Notes: generated by a model not told the origin, from the letters alone. A stretch of DNA of 35,700 nt from Saccoglossus kowalevskii (GCF_000003605.2 NW_003114628.1:1-35700), one strand, 5' to 3'; shown: positions 19,438 through 29,392, counted from the first letter of the stretch. A program made the numbers and translations.

Positions 19438-19509
19438 TGCCGAGACCAGGATTCGAACCTGGGTTATTGCGGCCACAACGCAATGTCCTAACCACTAGAC
19501 GATCACGGC
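19438..19509 (-). tRNA. tRNA-His: Unit 75: tRNA-His(GTG), modal
   Basis: Modal sequence. Tail T5. The 5' flank reads cggcaagct, so the CTAGCTAG palindrome is lost here. Confidence 0.92.
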
Positions 19510-19701
19510 AAGCTAGAGTCATATTCGGATAACGTGATGCTCAGTAAGCGACGAATAAGTATAGTGCATTGATCTTGCATTTAATCTACAGTTTATGATG
19601 ACTGCGTGATTATGTTTGCCAACCTGTTACCCTGGAAGTAAAATTGAATGTAGAATCCCAAAATACGACGCAAAACAACAAAAACTACATATAGCACAAT
19701 G

Positions 19702-19773
19702 TGCCGAGACCAGGATTCGAACCTGGGTTATTGCGGCCACAACGCAATGTCCTAACCACTAGACGATTACGGC
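19702..19773 (-). tRNA. tRNA-His: Unit 76: tRNA-His(GTG), G6A
   Basis: A6-C67 mismatch, T arm intact. Tail T5. Counterpart of unit 36. Confidence 0.82.
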
Positions 19774-19964
19774 TAGCTAGAGTCATGTTCGGATAACGTG
19801 ATGCTCAGTAAGCGACGAATAAGTATAGTGCATTTATTTTGCATTTAATCTACAGTTTATAATGACTGCGTGATTATGATTCGTAACCTGTTACTCTGAA
19901 ATGGAATTGAATGTAGAATCTCAAAATACGACTCAAAACAACAAAAACTACATATCGCACAATA

Positions 19965-20036
19965 TGCCGAGACCAGGATTCGAACCTGGGTTATTGCGGC
20001 CACAACGCAATGTCCTAACCACTAGACGATCACGGC
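19965..20036 (-). tRNA. tRNA-His: Unit 77: tRNA-His(GTG), modal
   Basis: Modal sequence, caata 3' flank. Tail T5. Copy of unit 37. Confidence 0.92.
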
Positions 20037-20227
20037 TAGCTAGAGTCAGGTTCGGATTACGTGCTACTCAGTAAGCGACGAATAAGTATAGTGCATTGAT
20101 CTTGCATTTAATCTACAGTTTATAATGACTGCGTGATTATGTTTCGTAACCTGTTACTCTGAAATGGAATTGTATGTAGAATCCCAAAATACGACTCAAA
20201 ACAACAAGAACTACATATAGCACAATC

Positions 20228-20300
20228 TGCCGAGACCAGGATTCGAAACTGGGTTATTGCGGGCACAACGCAATGTCACTAACCACTAGACGATAACGGC
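20228..20300 (-). tRNA. Unit 78: tRNA-His-like, class H, 73 nt
   Basis: One inserted base in the D-stem 3' strand (gtcactaacc), G6T and G53T. Split tail. Probably inactive; counterpart of unit 38. Confidence 0.58.
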
Positions 20301-20496
20301 TAGCTAGAGTCATGTTCGGATAACGTGATGCTCAGTAAGCGACGAATAAGTATAGTGCATTTATTTTGCATTTAATCTACAGTTTATGATGACTGCAGTG
20401 CGTTATTATGTTTGCTAACATGTTAACCTGGAAAAGAATTGAAAGTAGAATCCCAAAATACGACTCAAAACAACAAAAACTACATATCGCACAATC

Positions 20497-20568
20497 TGCC
20501 GAGACCAGGATTCGAACCTGGGTTATTGCGGCCACAATGCAATGTCCTAACCACTAGACGATCACGGC
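20497..20568 (-). tRNA. tRNA-His: Unit 79: tRNA-His(GTG), G31A
   Basis: A31-C39 at the bottom of the anticodon stem. Tail T5. Together with unit 80 it occupies the place of the single unit 39 in block A. Confidence 0.8.
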
Positions 20569-20760
20569 TAGCTAGAGTCATATTCGGATAACGTGATGCT
20601 CAGTAAGCGACGAATAAGTATAGTGCATTGATCTTGCATTTAATCTACAGTTTATGATGACTGCGTGATTATGTTTGCCAACCTGTTACCCTGGAAGTAA
20701 AATTGAATGTAGAATCCCAAAATACGACGCAAAACAACAAAAACTACATATAGCACAATG

Positions 20761-20832
20761 TGCCGAGACCAGGATTCGAACCTGGGTTATTGCGGCCACA
20801 ACGCAATGTCCTAACCACTAGACGATTACGGC
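20761..20832 (-). tRNA. tRNA-His: Unit 80: tRNA-His(GTG), G6A
   Basis: A6-C67 mismatch. Tail T5. Left flank like units 36 and 76 (caatgtgccgag). Confidence 0.82.
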
Positions 20833-21023
20833 TAGCTAGAGTCATGTTCGGATAACGTGATGCTCAGTAAGCGACGAATAAGTATAGTGCATTTATTTTG
20901 CATTTAATCTACAGTTTATAATGACTGCGTGATTATGATTCGTAACCTGTTACTCTGAAATGGAATTGAATGTAGAATCTCAAAATACGACTCAAAACAA
21001 CAAAAACTACATATCGCACAATC

Positions 21024-21095
21024 TGCCGAGACCAGGATTCGAACCTGGGTTATTGCGGCCACAACGCAATATCCTAACCACTAGACGATCACGGC
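21024..21095 (-). tRNA. tRNA-His: Unit 81: tRNA-His(GTG), C25T
   Basis: G10-T25 wobble. Tail T5. Copy of unit 40 at offset 10,757. Confidence 0.87.
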
Positions 21096-21286
21096 TAGCT
21101 AGAGTCATGTTCGGATAACGTGATGCTCAGTAAGCGACGACTAAGTATAGTGCATTAAACTTGCATTTAATCTACAGTTTATAATGACTGCGTGATTATG
21201 TTTGCTAACCTGTCACTCTGAAATGGAATTGAATGTAGAATTCCAAAATACGACGCAAAACAACAAAAACTACATATAGCACAATC

Positions 21287-21358
21287 TGCCGAGACCAGGA
21301 TTCGAACCTGGGTTATTGCGGCCACAACGCAATGTCCTAACCACTAGACGATCACGGC
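21287..21358 (-). tRNA. tRNA-His: Unit 82: tRNA-His(GTG), modal
   Basis: Modal sequence. Tail T5. Copy of unit 41. Confidence 0.92.
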
Positions 21359-21550
21359 TAGCTAGAGTCATATTCGGATAACGTGATGCTCAGTAAGCGA
21401 CGAATAAGTATAGTGCATTGATCTTCCATTTAATCTACAGTTTATGATGACTGCGTGATTAGGTTTGCCAACCTGTTACCCTGGAAGTAAAATTGAATGT
21501 AGAATCCCAAAATACGACGCAAAACAACAAAAACTGCATATAGCACAATG

Positions 21551-21622
21551 TGCTGAGACCAGGATTCGAACCTGGGTTATTGCGGCCACAACGCAATGTC
21601 CTAACCACTAGACGATCTCGGC
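21551..21622 (-). tRNA. tRNA-His: Unit 83: tRNA-His(GTG), T5A and G70A
   Basis: T5A makes a Watson-Crick A5-U68 pair, the only copy where this is so. G70A introduces C3-A70 instead. Tail T5. Confidence 0.82.
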
Positions 21623-21813
21623 TAGCTAGAGTCATGTTCGGATAACGTGATGCTCAGTAAGCGACGAATAAGTATAGTGCATTTATTTTGCATTTAATCT
21701 ACAGTTTATAATGACTGCGTGATTATGATTCGTAACCTGTTACTCTGAAATGGAATTGAATGTAGAATCTCAAAATACGACTCAAAACAACAAAAACTAC
21801 ATATCGCACAATC

Positions 21814-21885
21814 TGCCGAGACCAGGATTCAAACCTGTGTTCTTGCGGCCATAACACAATGTCCTAACCACTAGACGATCACAGC
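21814..21885 (-). pseudogene. Unit 84: degenerate tRNA-His-like, anticodon ATG
   Basis: Anticodon changed to ATG (G34A), which would still read His codon CAU. Also C3T, C30T, T44G, C49A and C56T; C56 is an invariant B-box base. Tail T5. The most diverged full-length copy and probably dead. Extra unit relative to block A. Confidence 0.7.
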
Positions 21886-22073
21886 TAACTAGAGTCATGT
21901 TCGGATAACGTGATGCTCAGTAAGCGATGAATAAGTATAGTGCATGTATTTTGCATTTAATCTACAGTTTATGATGACTGCGTGATTGTGTTTGCTAACC
22001 TGTTACCCTGGAAAAGAATTGAAAGTAGAATCCCAAAATACGACTCAAACACAAAACTACATATCGCACAATC

Positions 22074-22145
22074 TGCCGAGACCAGGCTTCGAGCCTGGGT
22101 TGTTGCGACCACAACGCAATGTCCTAACCACTAAACGATCACGGC
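22074..22145 (-). tRNA. tRNA-His: Unit 85: tRNA-His(GTG), C38T variant
   Basis: Same change set as unit 43 (C12T, C38T, T44C, T54C, T60G). The tail is a closer TTTT because the run is rearranged (caaacacaaaac). Confidence 0.7.
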
Positions 22146-22336
22146 TAGCTAGAGTCATGTTCGGATTAGGTGCTACTCAGTAAGCGACGAATAAGTATAG
22201 TGCATTAAACTTGCATTTAATCTACAGTTTATAATGACTGCGTGATTATGTTTCGTAACCTGTTACTCTGAAATGGAATTGAATGTAGAATCCCAAAATA
22301 CGACTCAAAACAACAAGAACTACATATAGCACAATC

Positions 22337-22408
22337 TGCCGAGACCAGGATTCGAACCTGGGTTATTGCGGCCACAACGCAATGTCCTAACCACTAGACG
22401 ATCACGGC
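22337..22408 (-). tRNA. tRNA-His: Unit 86: tRNA-His(GTG), modal
   Basis: Modal sequence. Split tail. Copy of unit 44. Confidence 0.92.
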
Positions 22409-22599
22409 TAGCTAGAGTCATGTTCGGATTACGTGCTACTCAGTAAGCGACGAATAAGTATAGTGCATTGATCTTGCATTTAATCTACAGTTTATGATGA
22501 CTGCGGGATTATGTTTGCCAACCTGTCACTCTGAAATGGAATTGAATGTAGAATTCCAAAATACGACGCAAAACAACAAAAACTACATATAGCACAATC

Positions 22600-22671
22600 T
22601 GCCGAGACCAGGATTCGAAACTGGGTTATTGCGGGCACAACGCAATGTCCTAACCACTAGACGATCACGGC
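22600..22671 (-). tRNA. tRNA-His: Unit 87: tRNA-His(GTG), class H, B box G53T
   Basis: C37 loop, G53T. Tail T5. Third copy of the unit 5/45 type. After it, a 44-unit run (88-118 and part of the rest) has very few class H copies. Confidence 0.63.
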
Positions 22672-22862
22672 TAGCTAGAGTCATGTTCGGATAACGTGAT
22701 GCTCAGTAAGCGACGAATAAGTATAGTGCATTTATTTTGCATTTAATCTACAGTTTATAATGACTGCGTGATTATGATTCGTAACCTGTTACTCTGAAAT
22801 GGAATTGAATGTAGAATCTCAAAATACGACTCAAAACAACAAAAACTACATATCGCACAATC

Positions 22863-22934
22863 TGCCGAGACCAGGATTCGAACCTGGGTTATTGCGGCCA
22901 CAACGCAATGTCCTAACCACTAGACGATCACGGC
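22863..22934 (-). tRNA. tRNA-His: Unit 88: tRNA-His(GTG), modal
   Basis: Modal sequence. Tail T5. Upstream block reads gacgactaag. Confidence 0.93.
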
Positions 22935-23125
22935 TAGCTAGAGTCATGTTCGGATTAGGTGCTACTCAGTAAGCGACGACTAAGTATAGTGCATTAAACT
23001 TGCATTTAATCTACAGTTTATAATGACTGCGTGATTATGTTTCGTAACCTGTTACTCTGAAATGGAATTGAATGTAGAATTCCAAAATACGACTCAAAAC
23101 AACAAGAACTACATATAGCACAATC

Positions 23126-23197
23126 TGCCGAGACCAGGATTCGAACCTGGGTTATTGCGGCCACAACGCAATGTCCTAACCACTAGACGATCACGGC
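23126..23197 (-). tRNA. tRNA-His: Unit 89: tRNA-His(GTG), modal
   Basis: Modal sequence. Split tail. Same as units 91, 98 and 100. Confidence 0.92.
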
Positions 23198-23388
23198 TAG
23201 CTAGAGTCATGTTCGGATAACGTGATGCTCAGTAAGCGACGAATAAGTATAGTGCATTTATTTTGCATTTAATCTACAGTTTATAATGACTGCGTGATTA
23301 TGTTTGCTAACCTGTTACCCTGGAAAAGAATTGAAAGTAGAATCCCAAAATACGACTCAAAACAACAAAAACTACATATCGCACAATC

Positions 23389-23460
23389 TGCCGAAACCAG
23401 GCTTCGAACCTGGGATATTGCGGCCACAACGCAATGTCCTAACCACTAGACGATCACGGC
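23389..23460 (-). tRNA. tRNA-His: Unit 90: tRNA-His(GTG), C67T, A46T, T60G
   Basis: C67T is a G6-T67 wobble; A46T and T60G lie in loops. Tail T5. Followed by the net 9-bp spacer deletion catgttagatgctc. Confidence 0.85.
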
Positions 23461-23642
23461 TAGCTAGAGTCATGTTAGATGCTCAGTAAGCGACGAATAA
23501 GTATAGTGCATTTATTTTGCATTTAATCTACAGTTTATAATGACTGCGTGATTATGATTCGTAACCTGTTACTCTGAAATGGAATTGAATGTAGAATTCC
23601 AAAATACGACTCAAAACAACAAGAACTACATATAGCACAATC

Positions 23643-23714
23643 TGCCGAGACCAGGATTCGAACCTGGGTTATTGCGGCCACAACGCAATGTCCTAACCAC
23701 TAGACGATCACGGC
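23643..23714 (-). tRNA. tRNA-His: Unit 91: tRNA-His(GTG), modal
   Basis: Modal sequence. Split tail. Offset 517 from unit 89. Confidence 0.92.
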
Positions 23715-23905
23715 TAGCTAGAGTCATGTTCGGATAACGTGATGCTCAGTAAGCGACGAATAAGTATAGTGCATTTATTTTGCATTTAATCTACAGTTTA
23801 TAATGACTGCGTGATTATGTTTGCTAACCTGTTACCCTGGAAAAGAATTGAAAGTAGAATCCCAAAATACGACTCAAAACAACAAAAACTACATATCGCA
23901 CAATC

Positions 23906-23977
23906 TGCCGAAACCAGGCTTCGAACCTGGGATATTGCGGCCACAACGCAATGTCCTAACCACTAGACGATCACGGC
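23906..23977 (-). tRNA. tRNA-His: Unit 92: tRNA-His(GTG), C67T, A46T, T60G
   Basis: Same as unit 90, but its 5' spacer lacks the 9-bp deletion. Tail T5. Confidence 0.85.
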
Positions 23978-24168
23978 TAGCTAGAGTCATGTTCGGATAA
24001 CGTGATGCTCAGTAAGCGACGAATAAGTATAGTGCATTTATTTTGCATTTAATCTACAGTTTATAATGACTGCGTGATTATGATTCGTAACCTGTTACTC
24101 TGAAATGGAATTGAATGTAGAATCTCAAAATACGACTCAAAACAACAAAAACTACATATAGCACAATC

Positions 24169-24240
24169 TGCCGAGACCAGGATTCGAACCTGGGTTATTG
24201 CGGCCACAACGCAATGACCTAACCACTAGACGATCACGGC
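24169..24240 (-). tRNA. tRNA-His: Unit 93: tRNA-His(GTG), A24T
   Basis: T11-T24 mismatch in the D stem. Tail T5. Copied in unit 102. Confidence 0.82.
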
Positions 24241-24433
24241 TAGCTAGAGTTATGTTCGGATAACGTGATGCTCAGTAAGCGACGAATAAGTATAGTGCAT
24301 TTATTTTGCATTTAATCTACAGTTTATGATGACTGCGTTATTATGTTTGCTAACCTGTTACCCTGGAAAAGAATTGAAAGTAGAATCCCAAAATACGACT
24401 CAAAATAACAAAACAACGACATAACGCACAATC

Positions 24434-24505
24434 TGCCGAGACCAGGATTCGAACCTGGGTTATTGCGGCCACAACGCAATGTCCTAACCACTAGACGATC
24501 ACGGC
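24434..24505 (-). tRNA. tRNA-His: Unit 94: tRNA-His(GTG), modal, D-type 5' flank
   Basis: Modal tRNA but followed by ctagccagtcatgtcc, the flank normally linked to class D. Two TTTT runs. Copied in unit 103. Confidence 0.92.
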
Positions 24506-24694
24506 TAGCCAGTCATGTCCTGATTAGGTGCTACTCAGTAAGCGACGAATAAGTATAGTGCATTGAACTTGCATTTAATCTACAGTTTATAATGACTGCG
24601 TGATTACGTTTCGTAACCTGTTACTCTGAAATGGAATTGAATGTAGAATCCCAAAATATGACGCAAAACAACAAAAACTACATATAGCACAATC

Positions 24695-24766
24695 TGCCGA
24701 GACCAGGATTCGAACCTGGGTTATTGCGGCCACAACGCAATGTCCTAACCACTATACGATCACGGC
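24695..24766 (-). tRNA. tRNA-His: Unit 95: tRNA-His(GTG), C12A
   Basis: Class G with A12-G23, a change otherwise found only in class D. Tail T5. Confidence 0.82.
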
Positions 24767-24957
24767 TAGCTAGAGTCATGTTCGGATAACGTGATGCTCA
24801 GTAAGCGACGAATAAGTATAGTGCATTTATTTTGCATTTAATCTACAGTTTATAATGACTGCGTGATTATGTTTGCTAACCTGTTACCCTGGAAAAGAAT
24901 TGAAAGTAGAATCCCAAAATACGACTCAAAACAACAAAAACTACATATCGCACAATC

Positions 24958-25029
24958 TGCCGAGACCAGGCTTCGAACCTGGGATATTGCGGCCACAACG
25001 CAATGTCCTAACCACTAGACGATCACGGC
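24958..25029 (-). tRNA. tRNA-His: Unit 96: tRNA-His(GTG), A46T, T60G
   Basis: Like unit 90 but without C67T, so probably an earlier member of that lineage. Tail T5. Confidence 0.88.
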
Positions 25030-25220
25030 TAGCTAGAGTCATGTTCGGATAACGTGATGCTCAGTAAGCGACGAATAAGTATAGTGCATTTATTTTGCAT
25101 TTAATCTACAGTTTATAATGACTGCGTGATTATGATTCGTAACCTGTTACTCTGAAATGGAATTGAATGTAGAATCTCAAAATACGACTCAAAACAACAA
25201 AAACTACATATCGCACAATC

Positions 25221-25292
25221 TGCCGAGACCAGGATTCGAACCTGGGTTATTGCGACCACAACGCAATGTCCTAACCACTAAACGATCACGGC
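25221..25292 (-). tRNA. tRNA-His: Unit 97: tRNA-His(GTG), C12T, C38T
   Basis: Shares the 5' half changes of units 43 and 85 but has a modal T arm. Tail T5. Counterpart of modal unit 88. Confidence 0.83.
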
Positions 25293-25483
25293 TAGCTAGA
25301 GTCATGTTCGGATTAGGTGCTACTCAGTAAGCGACGACTAAGTATAGTGCATTAAACTTGCATTTAATCTACAGTTTATAATGACTGCGTGATTATGTTT
25401 CGTAACCTGTTACTCTGAAATGGAATTGAATGTAGAATTCCAAAATACGACTCAAAACAACAAGAACTACATATAGCACAATC

Positions 25484-25555
25484 TGCCGAGACCAGGATTC
25501 GAACCTGGGTTATTGCGGCCACAACGCAATGTCCTAACCACTAGACGATCACGGC
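25484..25555 (-). tRNA. tRNA-His: Unit 98: tRNA-His(GTG), modal
   Basis: Modal sequence. Split tail. Copy of unit 89. Confidence 0.92.
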
Positions 25556-25746
25556 TAGCTAGAGTCATGTTCGGATAACGTGATGCTCAGTAAGCGACGA
25601 ATAAGTATAGTGCATTTATTTTGCATTTAATCTACAGTTTATAATGACTGCGTGATTATGTTTGCTAACCTGTTACCCTGGAAAAGAATTGAAAGTAGAA
25701 TCCCAAAATACGACTCAAAACAACAAAAACTACATATCGCACAATC

Positions 25747-25818
25747 TGCCGAAACCAGGCTTCGAACCTGGGATATTGCGGCCACAACGCAATGTCCTAA
25801 CCACTAGACGATCACGGC
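25747..25818 (-). tRNA. tRNA-His: Unit 99: tRNA-His(GTG), C67T, A46T, T60G
   Basis: Copy of unit 90, again followed by the 9-bp spacer deletion. Tail T5. Confidence 0.85.
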
Positions 25819-26000
25819 TAGCTAGAGTCATGTTAGATGCTCAGTAAGCGACGAATAAGTATAGTGCATTTATTTTGCATTTAATCTACAGTTTATAATG
25901 ACTGCGTGATTATGATTCGTAACCTGTTACTCTGAAATGGAATTGAATGTAGAATTCCAAAATACGACTCAAAACAACAAGAACTACATATAGCACAATC

Positions 26001-26072
26001 TGCCGAGACCAGGATTCGAACCTGGGTTATTGCGGCCACAACGCAATGTCCTAACCACTAGACGATCACGGC
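26001..26072 (-). tRNA. tRNA-His: Unit 100: tRNA-His(GTG), modal
   Basis: Modal sequence. Split tail. Copy of unit 91, but with catattcgg in the 5' flank. Confidence 0.92.
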
Positions 26073-26263
26073 TAGCTAGAGTCATATTCGGATAACGTGA
26101 TGCTCAGTAAGCGACGAATAAGTATAGTGCATTTATTTTGCATTTAATCTACAGTTTATAATGACTGCGTGATTATGTTTGCTAACCTGTTACCCTGGAA
26201 AAGAATTGAAAGTAGAATCCCAAAATACGACTCAAAACAACAAAAACTACATATCGCACAATC

Positions 26264-26335
26264 TGCCGAAACCAGGCTTCGAACCTGGGATATTGCGGCC
26301 ACAACGCAATGTCCTAACCACTAGACGATCACGGC
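26264..26335 (-). tRNA. tRNA-His: Unit 101: tRNA-His(GTG), C67T, A46T, T60G
   Basis: Copy of unit 92. Tail T5. Confidence 0.85.
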
Positions 26336-26526
26336 TAGCTAGAGTCATGTTCGGATAACGTGATGCTCAGTAAGCGACGAATAAGTATAGTGCATTTATT
26401 TTGCATTTAATCTACAGTTTATAATGACTGCGTGATTATGATTCGTAACCTGTTACTCTGAAATGGAATTGAATGTAGAATCTCAAAATACGACTCAAAA
26501 CAACAAAAACTACATATAGCACAATC

Positions 26527-26598
26527 TGCCGAGACCAGGATTCGAACCTGGGTTATTGCGGCCACAACGCAATGACCTAACCACTAGACGATCACGGA
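26527..26598 (-). tRNA. tRNA-His: Unit 102: tRNA-His(GTG), A24T and G1T
   Basis: Copy of unit 93 with an added G1T, which loses the 1-72 pair. Tail T5. Confidence 0.75.
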
Positions 26599-26791
26599 TA
26601 GCTAGAGTTATGTTCGGATAACGTGATGCTCAGTAAGCGACGAATAAGTATAGTGCATTTATTTTGCATTTAATCTACAGTTTATGATGACTGCGTTATT
26701 ATGTTTGCTAACCTGTTACCCTGGAAAAGAATTGAAAGTAGAATCCCAAAATACGACTCAAAATAACAAAACAACGACATAACGCACAATC

Positions 26792-26863
26792 TGCCGAGAC
26801 CAGGATTCGAACCTGGGTTATTGCGGCCACAACGCAATGTCCTAACCACTAGACGATCACGGC
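26792..26863 (-). tRNA. tRNA-His: Unit 103: tRNA-His(GTG), modal, D-type 5' flank
   Basis: Copy of unit 94. Two TTTT runs. Confidence 0.92.
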
Positions 26864-27052
26864 TAGCCAGTCATGTCCTGATTAGGTGCTACTCAGTAAG
26901 CGACGAATAAGTATAGTGCATTGAACTTGCATTTAATCTACAGTTTATAATGACTGCGTGATTACGTTTCGTAACCTGTTACTCTGAAATGGAATTGAAT
27001 GTAGAATCCCAAAATATGACGCAAAACAACAAAAACTACATATAGCACAATC

Positions 27053-27124
27053 TGCCGAGACCAGGATTCGAACCTGGGTTATTGCGTGCACAACGCAATG
27101 TCCTAACCACTAGACGATCACGGC
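27053..27124 (-). tRNA. tRNA-His: Unit 104: tRNA-His(GTG), class T
   Basis: Loop TTGTGCA. Tail T5. Left flank matches unit 95 (aaaatatgac), right flank matches units 1/11/51, so the junction of two array segments falls in or near this tRNA. Confidence 0.82.
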
Positions 27125-27316
27125 TAGCTAGAGTCATGTTCGGATTACGTGCTACACAGTAAGCGACGAATAAGTATAGTGCATTGATCTTGCATTTAAT
27201 CTACAGTTTATGATGACTGCGTGATTATGTTTGCCAACCTGTTACCCTGGAAGGAAAATTGAATGTAGAATCCCAAAATACGACGCAAAACAACAAAAAC
27301 TACATATAGCACAATC

Positions 27317-27388
27317 TGCCGAGACCAGGATTCGAACCTGGGTTATTGCGGCCACAACGCAATGTCCTAACCACTAGACGATCACGGC
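27317..27388 (-). tRNA. tRNA-His: Unit 105: tRNA-His(GTG), modal, D-type 5' flank
   Basis: Modal tRNA with ctagccagtcatgtcc 5' flank. Tail T5. Confidence 0.92.
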
Positions 27389-27563
27389 TAGCCAGTCATG
27401 TCCTGATTAGGTGCTACTCAGTAAGCGACGAATAAGTATAGTGCATTGATCTTGCATTTAATCTGAAGTTCATAATGACTACGTGATTATGTTTGCTAAC
27501 CTGTTACCCTTGAAACGAATTGAATGTAGAATCCCAAAATACGACTCAAAACAACGCACAATC

Positions 27564-27635
27564 TGCCGAGACCAGTATTCGAACATGGGTTATTGCGGTC
27601 ACAATGGAATGTCCTATCCACTATACGATCACGGC
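27564..27635 (-). pseudogene. Unit 106: tRNA-His-like, class D, damaged T arm
   Basis: Class D with C12A, G52T and C61A, so both central B-box pairs are lost. A deletion in the 3' flank removes gacataac and brings TTTT to 13 nt. Confidence 0.76.
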
Positions 27636-27824
27636 TAGCCAGTCATGTTCTGATTACGTGTTACGCTGTAAGCGACGAATAAGTATAGTGCATTGAACTT
27701 GCATTTAATCTACAGTTTATAATGACTGCGTGATTATGATTCGTAACCTGTTACTCTGAAATGGAATTGAATGTAGAATCTCAAAATACGACTCAAAACA
27801 ACAAAAACTACATATCGCACAATC

Positions 27825-27896
27825 TGCCGAGACCAGGATTCGAACCTGGGTTATTGCGGTCACAATGGAATGTCCTATCCACTAGACGATCACGGC
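27825..27896 (-). pseudogene. Unit 107: tRNA-His-like, class D
   Basis: Plain class D. Tail T5. Starts the 1,313-bp duplication. Confidence 0.72.
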
Positions 27897-28079
27897 TAGC
27901 CAGTCATGTCCTGATTAGGTGCTACTCAGTAAGCGACGAATAAGTATAGTGCATTGATCTTACATTTAATCTGAAGTTTATAATGACTGCGTGATTATGT
28001 TTGCTAACCTGTTACCCTTGAAACGAATTGAATGTAGAATCCCAAAATACGACTCAAAACAACGACATAACGCACAATC

Positions 28080-28151
28080 TGCCGAGACCAGGATTCGAAC
28101 CTGGGTTATTGCGGCCACAACGCAATGTCCTAACCTCTAGACGATCACGGC
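28080..28151 (-). tRNA. tRNA-His: Unit 108: tRNA-His(GTG), T16A
   Basis: Single D-loop change (taacctctag), in the variable part of the A box. Tail T4. Copied in unit 113. Confidence 0.88.
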
Positions 28152-28344
28152 TAGCTAGAGTCATGTTCGGATTACGTGATGCTCAGTAAGCGACGAATAA
28201 GTATAGTGCATTTATTTTGCATTTAATCTACAGTTTATGATGACTGCGTTATTATGTTTGCTAACCTGTTACCCTGGAAAAGAATTGAAAGTAGAATTCC
28301 AAAATACGACTCAAAATAACAAAACAACGACATAACGCACAATC

Positions 28345-28416
28345 TGCCGAGACCAGGATCCGAACCTGGGTTATTGCGGCCACAACGCAATGTCCTAACC
28401 ACTAGACGATCACGGC
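28345..28416 (-). tRNA. tRNA-His: Unit 109: tRNA-His(GTG), A58G
   Basis: A58G replaces an invariant T-loop and B-box base that is normally methylated. Two TTTT runs. Copied in unit 114. Confidence 0.78.
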
Positions 28417-28607
28417 TAGCTAGAGTCATGCTCGGATTACGTGCTACTCAGTAAGCGACGAATAAGTATAGTGCATTGATCTTGCATTTAATCTACAGTT
28501 TATGATGACTGCGTTATTATGTTTGCTAACCTGTTAACCTGGAAAAGAATTGAAAGTAGAATCCCAAAATACGACTCAAAACAACAGAAACTACATATCG
28601 CACAATC

Positions 28608-28679
28608 TGCCGAGACCAGGATTCGAACCTGGGTTATTGCGGCCACAACGCAATGTCCTAACCACTAGACGATCACGGC
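28608..28679 (-). tRNA. tRNA-His: Unit 110: tRNA-His(GTG), modal
   Basis: Modal sequence. Tail run broken (cagaaac), with distal TTTT. The 5' flank reads ctatctagag. Confidence 0.92.
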
Positions 28680-28872
28680 TATCTAGAGTCATGTTCGGAT
28701 TACGTGCTACTCAGTAAGCGACGAATAAGTATAGTGCAGTTATTTTGCATTTAATCTACAGTTTATGATGACTGCGTTATTATGTTTGCTAACCTGTTAC
28801 CCTGGAAAAGAATTGAAAGTAGAATCCCAAAATACGACTCAAAATAACAAAACAACGACATAACGCACAATC

Positions 28873-28944
28873 TGCCGAGACCAGGATTCGAACCTGGGTT
28901 ATTGCGGCCACAACGCAATGTCCTAACCACTAGACGATCACGGC
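28873..28944 (-). tRNA. tRNA-His: Unit 111: tRNA-His(GTG), modal
   Basis: Modal sequence. Two TTTT runs. Similar to unit 134. Confidence 0.92.
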
Positions 28945-29137
28945 TAGCTAGAGTCATGTTCGGATTACGTGCTACTCAGTAAGCGACGAATAAGTATAGT
29001 GCATTGATCTTGCATTTAATCTACAGTTTATGATGACTGCGTAATTATGTTTGCTAACCTGTCACTCTGAAATGGAATTGAAAGTAGAATCCCAAAATAC
29101 GACTCAAAATAACAAAACAACGACATAACGCACAATC

Positions 29138-29209
29138 TGCCGAGACCAGGCTTCGAACCTGGGTTATTGCGGTCACAATGGAATGTCCTATCCACTAGAC
29201 GATCACGCC
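29138..29209 (-). pseudogene. Unit 112: tRNA-His-like, class D, C2G
   Basis: Class D with C2G (G2-G71) and T60G. Two TTTT runs. Counterpart of unit 107 on its right side only. Confidence 0.74.
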
Positions 29210-29392
29210 TAGCCAGTCATGTCCTGATTAGGTGCTACTCAGTAAGCGACGAATAAGTATAGTGCATTGAACTTACATTTAATCTGAAGTTTATAATGAC
29301 TGCGTGATTATGTTTGCTAACCTGTTACCCTTGAAACGAATTGAATGTAGAATCCCAAAATACGACTCAAAACAACGACATAACGCACAATC

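Larger units (their letters stand above)
16062..20496. repeat. Higher-order repeat block B, right part (units 62-78)
   Basis: Second copy of 5570-10003. After unit 78 the copies fall out of register. Block B has one extra unit at 79/80 (offset becomes 10,757) and another at 83/84 (offset becomes 11,017). Confidence 0.88.
22863..25220. repeat. Nine-unit repeat, copy 1 (units 88-96)
   Basis: Units 88 to 94 match units 97 to 103 at a constant offset of 2,358 bp. Both copies carry the same net 9-bp spacer deletion (catgttagatgctc near 23470 and 25828). Within the block, units 89-90 also match units 91-92 at offset 517, a nested two-unit repeat. Units 95 and 104 no longer agree. Confidence 0.9.
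25221..27578. repeat. Nine-unit repeat, copy 2 (units 97-105)
   Basis: Tandem copy of the preceding 2,358-bp block. Its right edge differs: unit 104 is class T where unit 95 is class G with C12A. The copy therefore ends, or was converted, near 27080. Confidence 0.88.
27825..29137. repeat. Five-unit repeat, copy 1 (units 107-111)
   Basis: Units 107 to 109 match units 112 to 114 at offset 1,313. Shared private changes are T16A in 108/113 and A58G in 109/114, plus the spacer catgctcgg after 109/114. Confidence 0.85.
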
